Positions 30,141 to 41,478 of a stretch of DNA of 64,000 bases are shown piece by piece (positions within the stretch are counted from its first letter, which is position 1; every line of letters starts with the position of its first letter). Made by a program: the position numbers and the translations under genes. The stretch is from a virus: positions 25,494 through 89,493 of IMG/VR virus record IMGVR_UViG_3300030098_003519, one strand, 5' to 3'. Below the pieces are notes generated by a model, which was given only the letters and a program-made list of their open reading frames with translations, was not told the DNA's origin and searched no databases.

Positions 30141-33100
30141 TCACTGCTCCTCCCAGGTAAGACTTCCTGAAATCTTAGCAGTTGATAATCCAACATTGTA
30201 GTCGTTATCTGTAGAAGCACAAAGATATAAACTATCAATCTTGTCAGTCAATGGGAAGGATAAGTATTCTTTATTGTAATCAAAGTAAGTAGCAAGATCA
30301 TAATTCTCACCAGATGCAGGAGCATATAGACTCGCAACAATAGTTCCAGTCTTAGGAATAGGTGCTCTTATCTGTGGATTCACTTTAACAGATGACAATT
30401 GATCTAATGTGAACTTAGATGTTGTAGGAGATGTAATTGTTCCATCCTTTGGAGTTGTCTGGTTCTCATAAAGGAAGTTACCATCTTTAAGTAATACAAT
30501 ATTATCGTTGGTTGATTCTAATGCTGAGAAATACCAACCATCCTCTTCAATATTCTGCGTTCTAGACATTCCTCTATTCTCTAAAAGACCAAGAACAGAA
30601 ATCTTCTTCTTAGCAGCATCAGTTTCATAATAACCCCTGAAGTATCCATAGACACCTTCAGTCTCTTCTCTTCTGATAAATTCTGCATCAGATGGTTTAG
30701 TAGCAGTACTGTTATGAGCAATATTAGTAGTTACACTAACATAGAATACAGTAGTAGTAAGTCCAGTTGTTCTAACTCTTAATGTTCTACTATAAACTCG
30801 GCCACTATCCGTAGTTGTTGATCCACTAAAGTCAGTACCACCACCACATGCTGTACCATCCATGATTGGATCAACTGCACGAGGATACTTGTGAGTACTA
30901 CCGTTATTATCAAATGTACATGTGAATGCAAATGCACCTTGTAGAAGTTGGAGAGTATCATTGGCACTAAAACCATGAGAAGTAGAAGTTGTTATCTTCA
31001 TCAATCCAGTAGCAGAATCATATGATACTGCACTTGATCCATCAGCAATATTCAAGAATGAACCAGAAGATTTTCTAACTGCAGCAGTCTTAGTAGTAGC
31101 AGACTCAACATAAGTATGTGCTCCACTATAAGTAGATAGATTTAAAGCAATCTTAGTGGGTTTACCTCTCTTACCGATGTTCCAGTTACCATCACTTGTA
31201 GCTGGATTTTCTTGCAATATTGGTGAAGTACCAGTATTAGCAGTTATAACATCTGTCTGGAAGATAGGAGACTTAATCATATCCACCTTAAGAAGAGCAT
31301 CAGATCCAGTAGAAAGTCTTGTTGGATATACCTGAGTTCTGTTTCTTACATCCTGACCAGTACTACTTTGAATAAAGTCTTTACACTCTAATCCAATGAG
31401 TGGTGTTACACGATTTGTAATAATTTTTATACTTCCTTTGGCAGCACCAGTTGCACTCAATGGAGCACTTAGATATACCTGTTTAGTAGATGGTTCAACA
31501 TAGGTAATCTCAATATTTTGATCTAACGATTCACCAGTAATCACTTTTGAACCAACATAGTACGATGTTGCAAGTCCAGAAATTATACTATTCTGATCAG
31601 CAAGTAAATATGGATCAGTAGCATTCGTAGCATTACCTACAGTAATACTTGTTCCTGCACCAGTTGCAAAGGTTCTAGCAGATCCATAAACTTCTACAGG
31701 TGTTGGAGTTCCATGACTGAATAGTTTAACAGTACCACGGTCACCACCATCAATGTAGTATGAAGCACCATACTTGATTATATTCTCTGAGTGTGATGCA
31801 TAATCTGCCTGTTGACTTCTTAGAGTATCACTATATCCAAAAGAATTGCTACTTCCTCCACCATAAACCATGTATGTAATAGGTAAAGTCGCATTACCCA
31901 GTGAGGAGACCTTCAGTTGGTTAGATGCTCTCAAATGGTGTACACGCACCCAACGTGCTTCTCCAGCACTCACAGGGACATACGCAAGGAATAGAGCACC
32001 AACAGCACCATACCATGAGAATTCAATCTTGTACATGGTAACCTTGTCAAAGGCAAGATCCCAAATACTAGTATCTTCTGTTTGAGCACCAGTTGCAGTA
32101 AGGACAGGACTACCAGCTCTCTTATCTGCTACAGAATCACTATAAAGTAGAGTGTCTGTTGCACCATCTAATCTATCTCCACTAAATCTTGAACGTGGAA
32201 CACGATACTCATATACTGTATGATATGGAAGAGCAACGTTTTGTTGTACCCAATTATCATAGAAACTATTAACATCATCTATCTGACTCTTCAGTGTAGC
32301 AGTACTAGTTAAAGTTGTGTCAATATAACCAACAGTTGTACTTGAGTCAGTTGGTTTTGCATACTTGTATGGGAACATACCAGAATGCTTTGTATTATTC
32401 TGGTGATATGCTTTAGTATCACTATTAATTAAACTTCCAGTTACTGGTTGCACAAATGGTACAGGAGTAACTAAAACATGACTCGATATACCAACATTAT
32501 GATCGGAACTAAGAGAAACATCTGACTCAGTAGCATCCAAATTCTTAAGTGTTACTACTGTTGCAAACTGATCAACACCATCCACATTACTTGTAGTTAC
32601 ACCACTAATTGTTTTAATCTTATAGATCTTATTATCAGTAAATCCACCACTAAGAGCAGCATCATTAGTTCCTTTATCGTATCTAACATACTGATTAGCA
32701 GCAAGAGGAGTTACCCAACCTCCAGAATGATAAAAAGTAGGAACAGTTGAAACACCAACATTTAAAGTAAATGATGTTGTACTATTAACCTGTACAATAT
32801 TAAATCCAGTATTTCTACCAGCATTCGTATACAAATCTGGGTAGAATTTAATTCCACCAGGCCCTGCTTTAGGGTTAGCATCACCAGGAGTAGCATAACT
32901 GAATTGGCAAGTCATACCAATACCAGCAACGGTAAGATACTTACCAAGTTTAAATCCATGCGGTTCATGAGTCGTAATGACCATCAAACCAGTATCTTTA
33001 TTATAAGTTGCGTTACTTACACTTCTTGCAATACCTACAAGAGATACTTTGTTACCACTAGCAGTAACAGAAGTAATTCCAGTCTTATGTGGATCCTGTA

Positions 33101-33971
33101 GAAGTGATGTGTCATAACATCCAGCATGAGTCATTAAGAGATTATCTCTTAAAATAACTAAATCACCAAATTTCTTTTGAGGATATCCTACCGCAGCAGT
33201 ACCCATTCCAACGTTCTCTGAACCTCTCTTACCAAGAGGATCCATTGGAGATGAAGTACCATAATCTTCAGATTGATCAGTACCATATACCCCAAGACCA
33301 TCAAAAACAACTGACTGTGTTCTTCTAACTACACAGAAATTATCTCCTTGTCCATTATTTCTTGTTTCCCAATAATATCCATCGTACTTATCAAATATAC
33401 CATACTTACGAACAGCAGGGTTCTCTATCGTTGCTCCAATATGTTCTTTCTGAGTATCATTCAACGCAGTAGTAGAATCCTTTACGGTAGCATCAAAAAT
33501 AGAAGTCTTAACACCAAAGGTAGCAGCAGAAACACGACCAGGCTGATACCTAAAAAATCTTTTTGAAGTCAGAACACCAGTCTTATCAGGTGGTGCCTCA
33601 ATTAGAGCACCAGATTCTGCAGGAACGTGAGTTAATCCCCACCCCATATCACCATTAATATTTTCATAAAGACCAGTATTATCAACACTAGCAAACTGTT
33701 CAGGAGTCGAAGTCCACTCTGAAGGGTTTACGTCATAAGTGTTAACATCTGCAAAGATACCAAGGGCAACTTCTGCTCTAGGAATACCAAGAAGTGACAG
33801 TGCAACTTCTGATGCAACTTTATTCTGTTCAGCAACAGGTATAGTTGACTGATCACTTGCAATTACAACAGGTATAGATTTCTCCGCTTTTTGTTGGCCA
33901 GGAGGTACTGGAGCAGTCCTACCTACGACAACAACTGCCGAAGAATTATTTACATTAGTGTTATCAGGCAT
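30141..33971 (-). CDS. Large virion structural protein, 1276 aa, paralogue of the previous gene
   Basis: The N-terminus holds 'IPVVIASDQSTIPV', a motif frequent in phage structural proteins. The core shared with the 1299-aa protein appears as 'FRYQPGR' (about residue 142), 'YKIEFSWYGAVGALFLAYVP' (about 653) and 'KYGASYYIDGGDRGT' (about 733). Between these lie 'HGFKLGKYLTVAGIGMTCQF' type strands found in other proteins of this window. The gene starts within one base of the stop-to-start junction with the 2481-aa gene, so the three large genes form a tight operon. Likely baseplate-associated. Confidence 0.8.
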   Translation of the reverse strand: MPDNTNVNNSSAVVVVGRTAPVPPGQQKAEKSIPVVIASDQSTIPVAEQNKVASEVALSLLGIPRAEVALGIFADVNTYDVNPSEWTSTPEQFASVDNTGLYENINGDMGWGLTHVPAESGALIEAPPDKTGVLTSKRFFRYQPGRVSAATFGVKTSIFDATVKDSTTALNDTQKEHIGATIENPAVRKYGIFDKYDGYYWETRNNGQGDNFCVVRRTQSVVFDGLGVYGTDQSEDYGTSSPMDPLGKRGSENVGMGTAAVGYPQKKFGDLVILRDNLLMTHAGCYDTSLLQDPHKTGITSVTASGNKVSLVGIARSVSNATYNKDTGLMVITTHEPHGFKLGKYLTVAGIGMTCQFSYATPGDANPKAGPGGIKFYPDLYTNAGRNTGFNIVQVNSTTSFTLNVGVSTVPTFYHSGGWVTPLAANQYVRYDKGTNDAALSGGFTDNKIYKIKTISGVTTSNVDGVDQFATVVTLKNLDATESDVSLSSDHNVGISSHVLVTPVPFVQPVTGSLINSDTKAYHQNNTKHSGMFPYKYAKPTDSSTTVGYIDTTLTSTATLKSQIDDVNSFYDNWVQQNVALPYHTVYEYRVPRSRFSGDRLDGATDTLLYSDSVADKRAGSPVLTATGAQTEDTSIWDLAFDKVTMYKIEFSWYGAVGALFLAYVPVSAGEARWVRVHHLRASNQLKVSSLGNATLPITYMVYGGGSSNSFGYSDTLRSQQADYASHSENIIKYGASYYIDGGDRGTVKLFSHGTPTPVEVYGSARTFATGAGTSITVGNATNATDPYLLADQNSIISGLATSYYVGSKVITGESLDQNIEITYVEPSTKQVYLSAPLSATGAAKGSIKIITNRVTPLIGLECKDFIQSSTGQDVRNRTQVYPTRLSTGSDALLKVDMIKSPIFQTDVITANTGTSPILQENPATSDGNWNIGKRGKPTKIALNLSTYSGAHTYVESATTKTAAVRKSSGSFLNIADGSSAVSYDSATGLMKITTSTSHGFSANDTLQLLQGAFAFTCTFDNNGSTHKYPRAVDPIMDGTACGGGTDFSGSTTTDSGRVYSRTLRVRTTGLTTTVFYVSVTTNIAHNSTATKPSDAEFIRREETEGVYGYFRGYYETDAAKKKISVLGLLENRGMSRTQNIEEDGWYFSALESTNDNIVLLKDGNFLYENQTTPKDGTITSPTTSKFTLDQLSSVKVNPQIRAPIPKTGTIVASLYAPASGENYDLATYFDYNKEYLSFPLTDKIDSLYLCASTDNDYNVGLSTAKISGSLTWEEQ

Positions 33972-36900
33972 TTAAATGACTCCGACTCTTCCTTTAAAGA
34001 TTGTGAATGTATTCCTTATAGATATATATCCATTTTCTCCACCGTTACTTGCGGAAACCGCAGTAATATTGGCGAATCTATGGTTACCACTACCAACGTT
34101 TGTGATATCACGAGCTGATCCAGAAGTTGCTTGATCTGGAGTTGCTGCAAGTTTGATGGTATTATCATCAACTTTAATAACATAATGCTCTGTATTGGTA
34201 GCAATACCAACGATAGCATTTCCACTTGAATCAATATATGTTAATCCATCACGAGTGGCAAATCCATGCCCAGTGATAGTAATCTGATCATTAGTATTTA
34301 CAGAACCTGCAGGTACTAAGTATGATTTGTAAGAAGATATTCCAGCAAAGGATAGAATAAATTGCTTATTCTCTGCATTAACATTATTCTTACCAGCAAT
34401 CATCATTGCCTTTCCACTAATATCTGGTGACATTGAATGTCCAGGAATCTTACAAACATGTCCTGTAGCAATTCCAGTGAAATGAGCAGGTGTTTGAAGT
34501 TGAACAATATACTGAGTACAAGCAGTACCAACTACTGCTTCAGTAGTTCCATTACTTGTCCAGTATCCAGTAGCAATACCAACAGTTGCTGCATACCCAA
34601 CTGGTTTTTCTCTATATTCTGTGGCAATTGCCTCATATGCCAATGGAGTAGTTCTATAACCATCAAGCTGCCATGTACCTGGAGTAGTTGTTCCAGTACC
34701 AATACCTTTCGGTAATGTTAGAGAGTAATATCCATGCTCTCTATCAATATCATCAGGAGAATCATCAATTGTTCCAGATTGAAGTTCAACAATAGTAGAT
34801 CCAATAGATGGTGTAGTTGTTGTGTTATATAATCCAACTAATTCACCAATTCTAGCATGGACAGTTACCTTACCACTACTCATATCCTTCGGTTCATTAT
34901 CTTCAAGATACAATACTCTAGGCCCGAACCAGTCATTGCCAGGTTTGATGGATACGTTAACAGAATTCCAATCACTATCGTAGATGTCAGGTGATGGTAA
35001 CCATTCATCTGAAGGACCAAGAATAATATTATTAGATGTAGTAATCTTAGCAGTTGCATATGCATCTATTCCAGTACCACAATTTCTAATAATGTTACCA
35101 CCAGTAGAAACAATAGAAGTTACTGAAAGATCAACAGGACCAGGATAATTTTCAAAGAGGTTATCATTAACTCTAACAGTCTCAGAGTTTTGTGCATCTA
35201 ATGGTTTAAATGCATCAACATCTGACAAACATCCATCAACAAAGGTAGAGTTCTCTACAGATACTCTCTTAGAATCGTAAATATATAATCCACCTCCAGG
35301 TGTATTACGTATTTCCATATCCTTGAATAGTGCAGAGTTTACACCTCTAAAGTAAACAAGATAATTATCAGATATACCATCAAATGTAACATTATTTGAA
35401 TTATTTCCATCAATTGTTACCTCTTGTAGAGTAATATCAACTCCATTTGTCACTGCAATTCCAACAAAGTTACCATCATTAGTTAATGAATTACCAGCAT
35501 CATCATTAGCATCAGTAGCAAAGTACTGTTGCTTAAGAATTGTATTCTTTCCATTACCCTTAAGAGTGAAACTGGTTGGAACTACAATTTTATTTGCAAG
35601 GTATATTCCACTTGGAAGTGTAAGGTAATTACCACCAGATGCAACGGTCTTATCTATTGCACTCTTCAATGCAGAAGTGTTGTCATGAACAACCTTAACA
35701 ACAGTAGTAGAACCAAACGAAACAGAACTATTAACATAACAATTATCAGCAAGAGTTATGCTATTTGCACCAATAGAAACAACTTCATCAAGATTCCAAC
35801 CTCTCTTAGCACCTGTAGTACCAATAACAGGGAAGTGAATTTGCTCTATAGCTACATCAGTAGTAGCAGATCCAACATACTCATTCTTAGCAGATTTTGG
35901 TGACCATTCTGTTTGCTCATAAACACCATAATCTAACCAAGTAATTCCAGAAGTCAATCCCTTCAATTGTTTCTCACCAAGAATCGCAACCAATCTAGAT
36001 TCAGTAATATCTGCATTAGAAGCAGCACCTACTCCATCAAATTCTTGACGATAAACTGCAATACCATTATCAACAGATGATCTCTTTAACTTCAATCTAA
36101 TGAAATCAGAAGAATTCCATTTATCTAAATCAGTATGACCTACTCCTGCTCTCTTTGTAGATAAACTTCCAGTATAGGTTCCATCAGGAGAAATCTGTGA
36201 TGAAATTCCAATTCTACCATTTCTTTCATTAAATTCAGAAATCCAATAGTAGTAAGTCTTACTAAATGGTGCTCCACCACCAGCACCTGCTCTTTCAAAT
36301 GTAACTGAAGTATCTAAGACAGGATCTGCCATATCAGCACCATCAGCAACACTCTTAACAGTAGCACCAAATACCTTAACTTTCTCTCCTTTATAGAATC
36401 TAGCAGTTGAAATACCAGAAATAGTTAATGGTTGAGCTGGATTTGTACTACCTTCACCAACATAAATTGTACCATCGTTACTTACACCATAACTTCTCAA
36501 CTCATATGCTGGTAATTCGTGTGAATCAATTAATTCATAACCAGTTTCATCACTCTTAACCATCAAAATACGGTTTCTCTGGAATGTTGGTTCTAGAGTT
36601 GTTGGAAGGTCAGTTAATTCAAAGTTATTATATGCATTTGCACGGATTGTTCCATTAACATCTAATTCATATGCTGGATCAGCAGTCTGAATACCAACTC
36701 TCTGAGTATCTTCCTTAACAACAAAGGATGGTGAAGTCTCATCCCCAACTAAGAATGATGGATTCTGAGTTGCTGTACCCTTAAGAAGAAGTTTGATTGC
36801 TTCTATACCATCAGCAGCAGTGGATGTTATCTTATTACCAAAGTTAACTGGGCCTCTAAAGTCTGATGGTAAATTTCTATTAGGACCACCACCAACACGA

Positions 36901-39900
36901 AGTGTATTTCTTACGTAAAGATCATCAAATACCCCAGTAGCATCAGATCCAATCTCTCCGACGAAATTCTCTCTTGGAGTAATTCTGTCTCCAGTGAAGT
37001 AATCTCCACGATCATTCATACCAGAGAAGAATACGATTCCACCTTTCTCTTCTCTAGAAATTGCAAGTGATTCTTCTTCATCAGTAAGAGATCTAACTTG
37101 CTTTGCTGGAAGTGCGGTTGAGTAGTTACCTGGCCCATATCCAACGTACTCAAATGTATGACCAGAAGCACGGATACTTGAATACCTATGTGTCTGTGTT
37201 GGAATTACTTTAATCTTTCTAACAATAGATCCATTAGCATGGTCTACTGCTCTTGTACCCAAAGTACCTCTAATAACAGTAAGATCTGTACTATTTGCAA
37301 TTGATCTTGCAGTTACTCTAACAACTTCATTGTCTATTTGTAAGAAATCACCCTTATCAAATCCAAGATAATTAGTAATCTTTAATGTTGGAGAAGCAGT
37401 GGTAATACCAGCAGACATCGTTGTACTAATACCTGCATTCAATGGTACATAACTTCCAGCAATATTCTCAAGTTCAAATGACTGACTCTGACCAAATGCA
37501 CCAAGATTATACTTATAAACTTCTGCACTACTTACTTGATCTGTTCCAATTCCAGTAGATGCCTGAACTGTGAATTGAGTTAGACTAAGTTTTTCCTTAA
37601 CAACAAAATCAGTATTAAAAGTTGATGCATCTACTCCAGTTACACCAGCAATTTTAATTTTATTTCCTGCAATTAATCCATGAGCCTTGCTTGTAGTTGC
37701 AGTCACGATACCAGCGAGTGTAGTACCTGCAGTACCAACTATTGATGAAATAGGAACTGCTTCATCGCCCACATAAACCATTCCTTGAGGTAATGTAGAG
37801 ATTCCTGCGTATTCACCAGGATTTGATCCAGCATTATAAGTGATCGTCTTAGAACTAGAAATACCAGTAATCTTATACAGTCCGTTATATCCACTATCAT
37901 TACGATTTGCAGTTACACCAACTCCAACAACTTGTACTGCCTTACCAACAGCATCATTAATCTTACTAACAGTTACGGTAGCATTACCAGTACCAACTTT
38001 TAATACATTACCAACAGCATATGCAGAACCAGAGTCCACTAATTCATATGCTGTAACTGTACCAGAGTTATTAACTACAATATTTGCAGTTGCTCCATCA
38101 CCAGTCATTGTACTAGTATTATTATTCAAAGGAACATTATAAAGTGTAGTGACACCTGCTCCAGTAACATATCCAGATCCAGCAGAAGTTAAAGTAAAGG
38201 TAACAATACCAGATAAGTTATGAGAATTATCAGTAAATGCACTTACAATTCCACTAGTACCAGCATCACCAATTGTACCAGTAATACCAATACCTATTCT
38301 ATTATCTTTTAGATAATTAATTGCAACTTCTTTTGTAAGACTATTTTGTGGATCGTTTGAGTCAACTTTACCGATTTCATTATTTACAGCTGAAGATACT
38401 GCTTCTAGAGGATCATTATTTGGATTATCCTTATCAACTGTAGGATATAAACTAGCAATACTCTGCTTGAATTTTAAATCATCAAATGGTTCTACAGTTG
38501 GTCTAATATTACCAATCAAACATGTTAGATGATAGATTCCATCTTGTGCTCCCTGCTCATATTCCTGAACGGTTTCTACATCCTGTATAGTATATGTGGT
38601 ATCATATTCAACTCTTTCAAAAGTTGCAAGAGTATATCCAATTCCTGTTCCACCAATATCATTACGATTATACTTCAACTTATCAAGATAAGTACCAGCA
38701 CTCTTTGGATTGGTATAAGTAAATTTCTTTGTGCTTGGAACACTAGTAACTTCAAAATATCCATTAAATCCAGTATTACCTACACCAGCAATATTTCTTG
38801 TACTAAATGCATTTTTAACACGAATCCTATCCTTAACACTCAACTTATGTGGTAATTCTGTTGAAACAGTAACAAGAGAACCAGTACTTGCTTCACTAGT
38901 AATACCAGCAATTACCTTTGGGTTACGGTTAGAGTTAACAGTAGTAATTACATTCTTCTCATCAACAGTTTTAGATTCCTGAATTGTATAATTCTTTTCT
39001 GGTTTCTTTGCAATAGCACCACTTTCCGTATCCTCTTTTGGTATTACATAACGGAATCTATAAAGACGACTATCTAAATCACGACCTTCAGATAATCTCT
39101 GAACATAAGTAGAAGAGTTATTTGCTGCAATTTGAGTAGAGAAACCAACAATTCCACTAGTGTATAGTGTGTTGCTAGAGGCAGTTAAGACATACCAATT
39201 ATTCTTTGTGTCATCCCACTGAATAGGATGCCCAATCTCACCTGGAGATTTATCAGTAACTTTACTTACAATACTAATTACACCACCATCTTGGTTCTTA
39301 ATACTAATAGCTTCAGGTGAACTTAATTTAGATTTATTGAATGTACTTGCCAATTTAATGGTAGTAGTAGAAACACTAATAACATAATATGTCTTTCCAT
39401 TCTCCATTCCATCAGGAACATTACAGTTATCACTATAAACTCTTACTGATTCACCAGTTATGAAATTGTGAGTACCTTCGAGAGTTATTACATCAGTAGA
39501 TATATTAATATTATTACCATCACTAAGAGTTCTTGCAACCTTATGTCTCTTTTCTGCAGTTGGTCCTTCGGTAGTATTGCTAACTATACCATTTGCTCCT
39601 GCTTGCATCAAAATTGGAGCAGAATATGACTTACTATCTCCACCAATAACTACATCAAGATATAGTTTATCATCAGTCTTAGAACCAATTCTATATCCAT
39701 TACTAATATTACTTGGAGGATTTTCCTTATCCTTTGCTTCAAGAATATAAAGTCTTCTTGTATTAGCAGTAGTTAATGTCAATGTTGGATCTATTGTTCT
39801 CCAAATAACATTAAATGTGTCTTCTTGAAGATCTGTTGGTGGAATAATGTGTGTTACATAACCACTGTCATCACGATCAAATGAATCTCTTCTAAAACCA

Positions 39901-41417
39901 TGAGAAAGTAGAGCCTTAGAACCGAAGTTTGAGTTGGAGTTAGTGATTGACTGCTCACCACCAGATTCTGATAAGAATTGTGCAGCAAAACCGATAGCAA
40001 AAGTAGATACTGCCTGAATAACAGCATCATTTGATGCCTTAATATGATAATTCTCGTATGCTGGTTTAAATACTGCGTCTTGGTTGATATAAAGAGGTAA
40101 TTGCTTAGAATCAGTTACTGAATCCTTTCCGTTATATCTACCAGTTGATGAATCATAAAGAATAAACGCATTATCATCCTTCTGTAGACCAATACCAGTA
40201 AACTGGGCAACAACCATAGACTTAAATCCAGTTGCCTTTGCTCCATCAGCATGAAGACCACACATACCATAGACTGATCTCAATGAACAGTTAAAGATAT
40301 ATGGTGAAGAACCATCAACATTATCTGCCTCAATAACAACCTTTGCTGCTGATGTAACAGCAGGTGTTAAATCATTAGGTGTTGAAGGTAGATAGTAGTT
40401 AAATGATCTATCACTACCAACTCCTGCAACCTTATAACTTCCTTCATAGAAGGTAGAATTAGCAATACCAGCAATACGAACAGAATCATCGGTATTCAAA
40501 CCATGAGCCTTCTGTGTTCCAACTTGAATAAGACTTCCAGTAGCATTTAATGAGATAATACTATTATCATTTGCTACTAAATCACCAACAATCTTAAATT
40601 CTGGTGTATTTGGTTCAAAATCAGTAGCAGTTGGAAATGCTGTAATATTTCTAGTTCCTGTATTCTGACCATAAGCATTCATTAACTTATAGTAATACAT
40701 TTGAAGGTCTGTATAACCTGTATTACTATCAACAGTCAAACCATCAGCATACTCAAAACAAGTCAATTTGTGATGAGATAAACTTGGATTGGTTTTTTGA
40801 GTTGTCTTATTAAAATAAACTGACTGATTCGCATCAAACATACTGAATTGCCAGAAATAGCAACCACCAGTTACACGGAAAATTGCTGATCTTGGTATAA
40901 AATCAGCAGATGTAGGGGTATTCTTTGTGGGATCAGGTACATATAAAGGTCTTATCTTCGTCTTTCTCAAGTCCATACCAACAAGAGAAGTTCCTTTAGG
41001 AATTATTACACCACCTTCTATTGAGTTAAACTTATATAATACATTATCTGAATTATTTAAATCGAATATTGTTGAGTTCTTTAGTTCTAAATCTGTCTGT
41101 GCAGTAACATCATTACCCCAAAGATAGTACTTTGCAGCACTACTTACAGATTTAATTGAAAGGCCTGGTCTGTTATCAATGGTATGAGTACCAGGATACA
41201 GCAAGATTGTTGTTTTATCAAATCTATCATTATTACGTCCAGACTGATAAGCAAACCTCGCAGATTCTATAAGTGCTCTCTGAATAGTTTTAAAAGGTCT
41301 AGTAAGAGAGTTACCTTTATTATCGAAACTATCTGTGGAATCCAAATCATTTGGATTCACATAGAGAATATTACCTTCAGTATTAATAAGGAAATTTTCT
41401 AACCTAGAAAGAGGCAT
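33972..41417 (-). CDS. Giant virion structural protein with C-terminal beta-helix, 2481 aa
   Basis: The largest gene of the window. Residues 1-280 begin 'MPLSRLENFLINTEGNILYV' and include 'DSTDSFDNKGNSLTRPFKTI', a fold-start typical of beta-helical phage proteins. Repeated 'HNFITGESVRV...KTYYVISVSTTTIKLA' modules occur near 655 and again at the C-terminus ('NTEHYVIKVDDNTIKLAATP'). About 1580-1660 has a fibre-type 'FVVKEDTQRVGIQTADPAYE' segment. About 1890-2130 reads as a right-handed parallel beta-helix ('YLTLPSGIYLANKIVVPTSF', 'SVENSTFVDGC', 'GGNIIRNCGTGIDAY'), resembling pectate-lyase-like tailspikes. No catalytic acid pair could be assigned. A baseplate-attached spike or fibre is likely. 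Confidence 0.85.
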   Translation of the reverse strand: MPLSRLENFLINTEGNILYVNPNDLDSTDSFDNKGNSLTRPFKTIQRALIESARFAYQSGRNNDRFDKTTILLYPGTHTIDNRPGLSIKSVSSAAKYYLWGNDVTAQTDLELKNSTIFDLNNSDNVLYKFNSIEGGVIIPKGTSLVGMDLRKTKIRPLYVPDPTKNTPTSADFIPRSAIFRVTGGCYFWQFSMFDANQSVYFNKTTQKTNPSLSHHKLTCFEYADGLTVDSNTGYTDLQMYYYKLMNAYGQNTGTRNITAFPTATDFEPNTPEFKIVGDLVANDNSIISLNATGSLIQVGTQKAHGLNTDDSVRIAGIANSTFYEGSYKVAGVGSDRSFNYYLPSTPNDLTPAVTSAAKVVIEADNVDGSSPYIFNCSLRSVYGMCGLHADGAKATGFKSMVVAQFTGIGLQKDDNAFILYDSSTGRYNGKDSVTDSKQLPLYINQDAVFKPAYENYHIKASNDAVIQAVSTFAIGFAAQFLSESGGEQSITNSNSNFGSKALLSHGFRRDSFDRDDSGYVTHIIPPTDLQEDTFNVIWRTIDPTLTLTTANTRRLYILEAKDKENPPSNISNGYRIGSKTDDKLYLDVVIGGDSKSYSAPILMQAGANGIVSNTTEGPTAEKRHKVARTLSDGNNINISTDVITLEGTHNFITGESVRVYSDNCNVPDGMENGKTYYVISVSTTTIKLASTFNKSKLSSPEAISIKNQDGGVISIVSKVTDKSPGEIGHPIQWDDTKNNWYVLTASSNTLYTSGIVGFSTQIAANNSSTYVQRLSEGRDLDSRLYRFRYVIPKEDTESGAIAKKPEKNYTIQESKTVDEKNVITTVNSNRNPKVIAGITSEASTGSLVTVSTELPHKLSVKDRIRVKNAFSTRNIAGVGNTGFNGYFEVTSVPSTKKFTYTNPKSAGTYLDKLKYNRNDIGGTGIGYTLATFERVEYDTTYTIQDVETVQEYEQGAQDGIYHLTCLIGNIRPTVEPFDDLKFKQSIASLYPTVDKDNPNNDPLEAVSSAVNNEIGKVDSNDPQNSLTKEVAINYLKDNRIGIGITGTIGDAGTSGIVSAFTDNSHNLSGIVTFTLTSAGSGYVTGAGVTTLYNVPLNNNTSTMTGDGATANIVVNNSGTVTAYELVDSGSAYAVGNVLKVGTGNATVTVSKINDAVGKAVQVVGVGVTANRNDSGYNGLYKITGISSSKTITYNAGSNPGEYAGISTLPQGMVYVGDEAVPISSIVGTAGTTLAGIVTATTSKAHGLIAGNKIKIAGVTGVDASTFNTDFVVKEKLSLTQFTVQASTGIGTDQVSSAEVYKYNLGAFGQSQSFELENIAGSYVPLNAGISTTMSAGITTASPTLKITNYLGFDKGDFLQIDNEVVRVTARSIANSTDLTVIRGTLGTRAVDHANGSIVRKIKVIPTQTHRYSSIRASGHTFEYVGYGPGNYSTALPAKQVRSLTDEEESLAISREEKGGIVFFSGMNDRGDYFTGDRITPRENFVGEIGSDATGVFDDLYVRNTLRVGGGPNRNLPSDFRGPVNFGNKITSTAADGIEAIKLLLKGTATQNPSFLVGDETSPSFVVKEDTQRVGIQTADPAYELDVNGTIRANAYNNFELTDLPTTLEPTFQRNRILMVKSDETGYELIDSHELPAYELRSYGVSNDGTIYVGEGSTNPAQPLTISGISTARFYKGEKVKVFGATVKSVADGADMADPVLDTSVTFERAGAGGGAPFSKTYYYWISEFNERNGRIGISSQISPDGTYTGSLSTKRAGVGHTDLDKWNSSDFIRLKLKRSSVDNGIAVYRQEFDGVGAASNADITESRLVAILGEKQLKGLTSGITWLDYGVYEQTEWSPKSAKNEYVGSATTDVAIEQIHFPVIGTTGAKRGWNLDEVVSIGANSITLADNCYVNSSVSFGSTTVVKVVHDNTSALKSAIDKTVASGGNYLTLPSGIYLANKIVVPTSFTLKGNGKNTILKQQYFATDANDDAGNSLTNDGNFVGIAVTNGVDITLQEVTIDGNNSNNVTFDGISDNYLVYFRGVNSALFKDMEIRNTPGGGLYIYDSKRVSVENSTFVDGCLSDVDAFKPLDAQNSETVRVNDNLFENYPGPVDLSVTSIVSTGGNIIRNCGTGIDAYATAKITTSNNIILGPSDEWLPSPDIYDSDWNSVNVSIKPGNDWFGPRVLYLEDNEPKDMSSGKVTVHARIGELVGLYNTTTTPSIGSTIVELQSGTIDDSPDDIDREHGYYSLTLPKGIGTGTTTPGTWQLDGYRTTPLAYEAIATEYREKPVGYAATVGIATGYWTSNGTTEAVVGTACTQYIVQLQTPAHFTGIATGHVCKIPGHSMSPDISGKAMMIAGKNNVNAENKQFILSFAGISSYKSYLVPAGSVNTNDQITITGHGFATRDGLTYIDSSGNAIVGIATNTEHYVIKVDDNTIKLAATPDQATSGSARDITNVGSGNHRFANITAVSASNGGENGYISIRNTFTIFKGRVGVI

Positions 41418-41446
41418 TGTATCAGCACACTAATTTTTCTTCTGAC

Positions 41447-41456
41447 TTATTTATCA
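41447..41456 (-). promoter_or_regulatory. Putative late promoter for the 2481-aa gene (TGATAAATAA)
   Basis: GATAAATAA on the minus strand, about 30 bases upstream of the ATG at 41417. The three giant genes 41417-26238 could be one late transcript from here. Confidence 0.55.
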
Positions 41457-41478
41457 TGCTAAGAAAGGAAGGGCGTTC

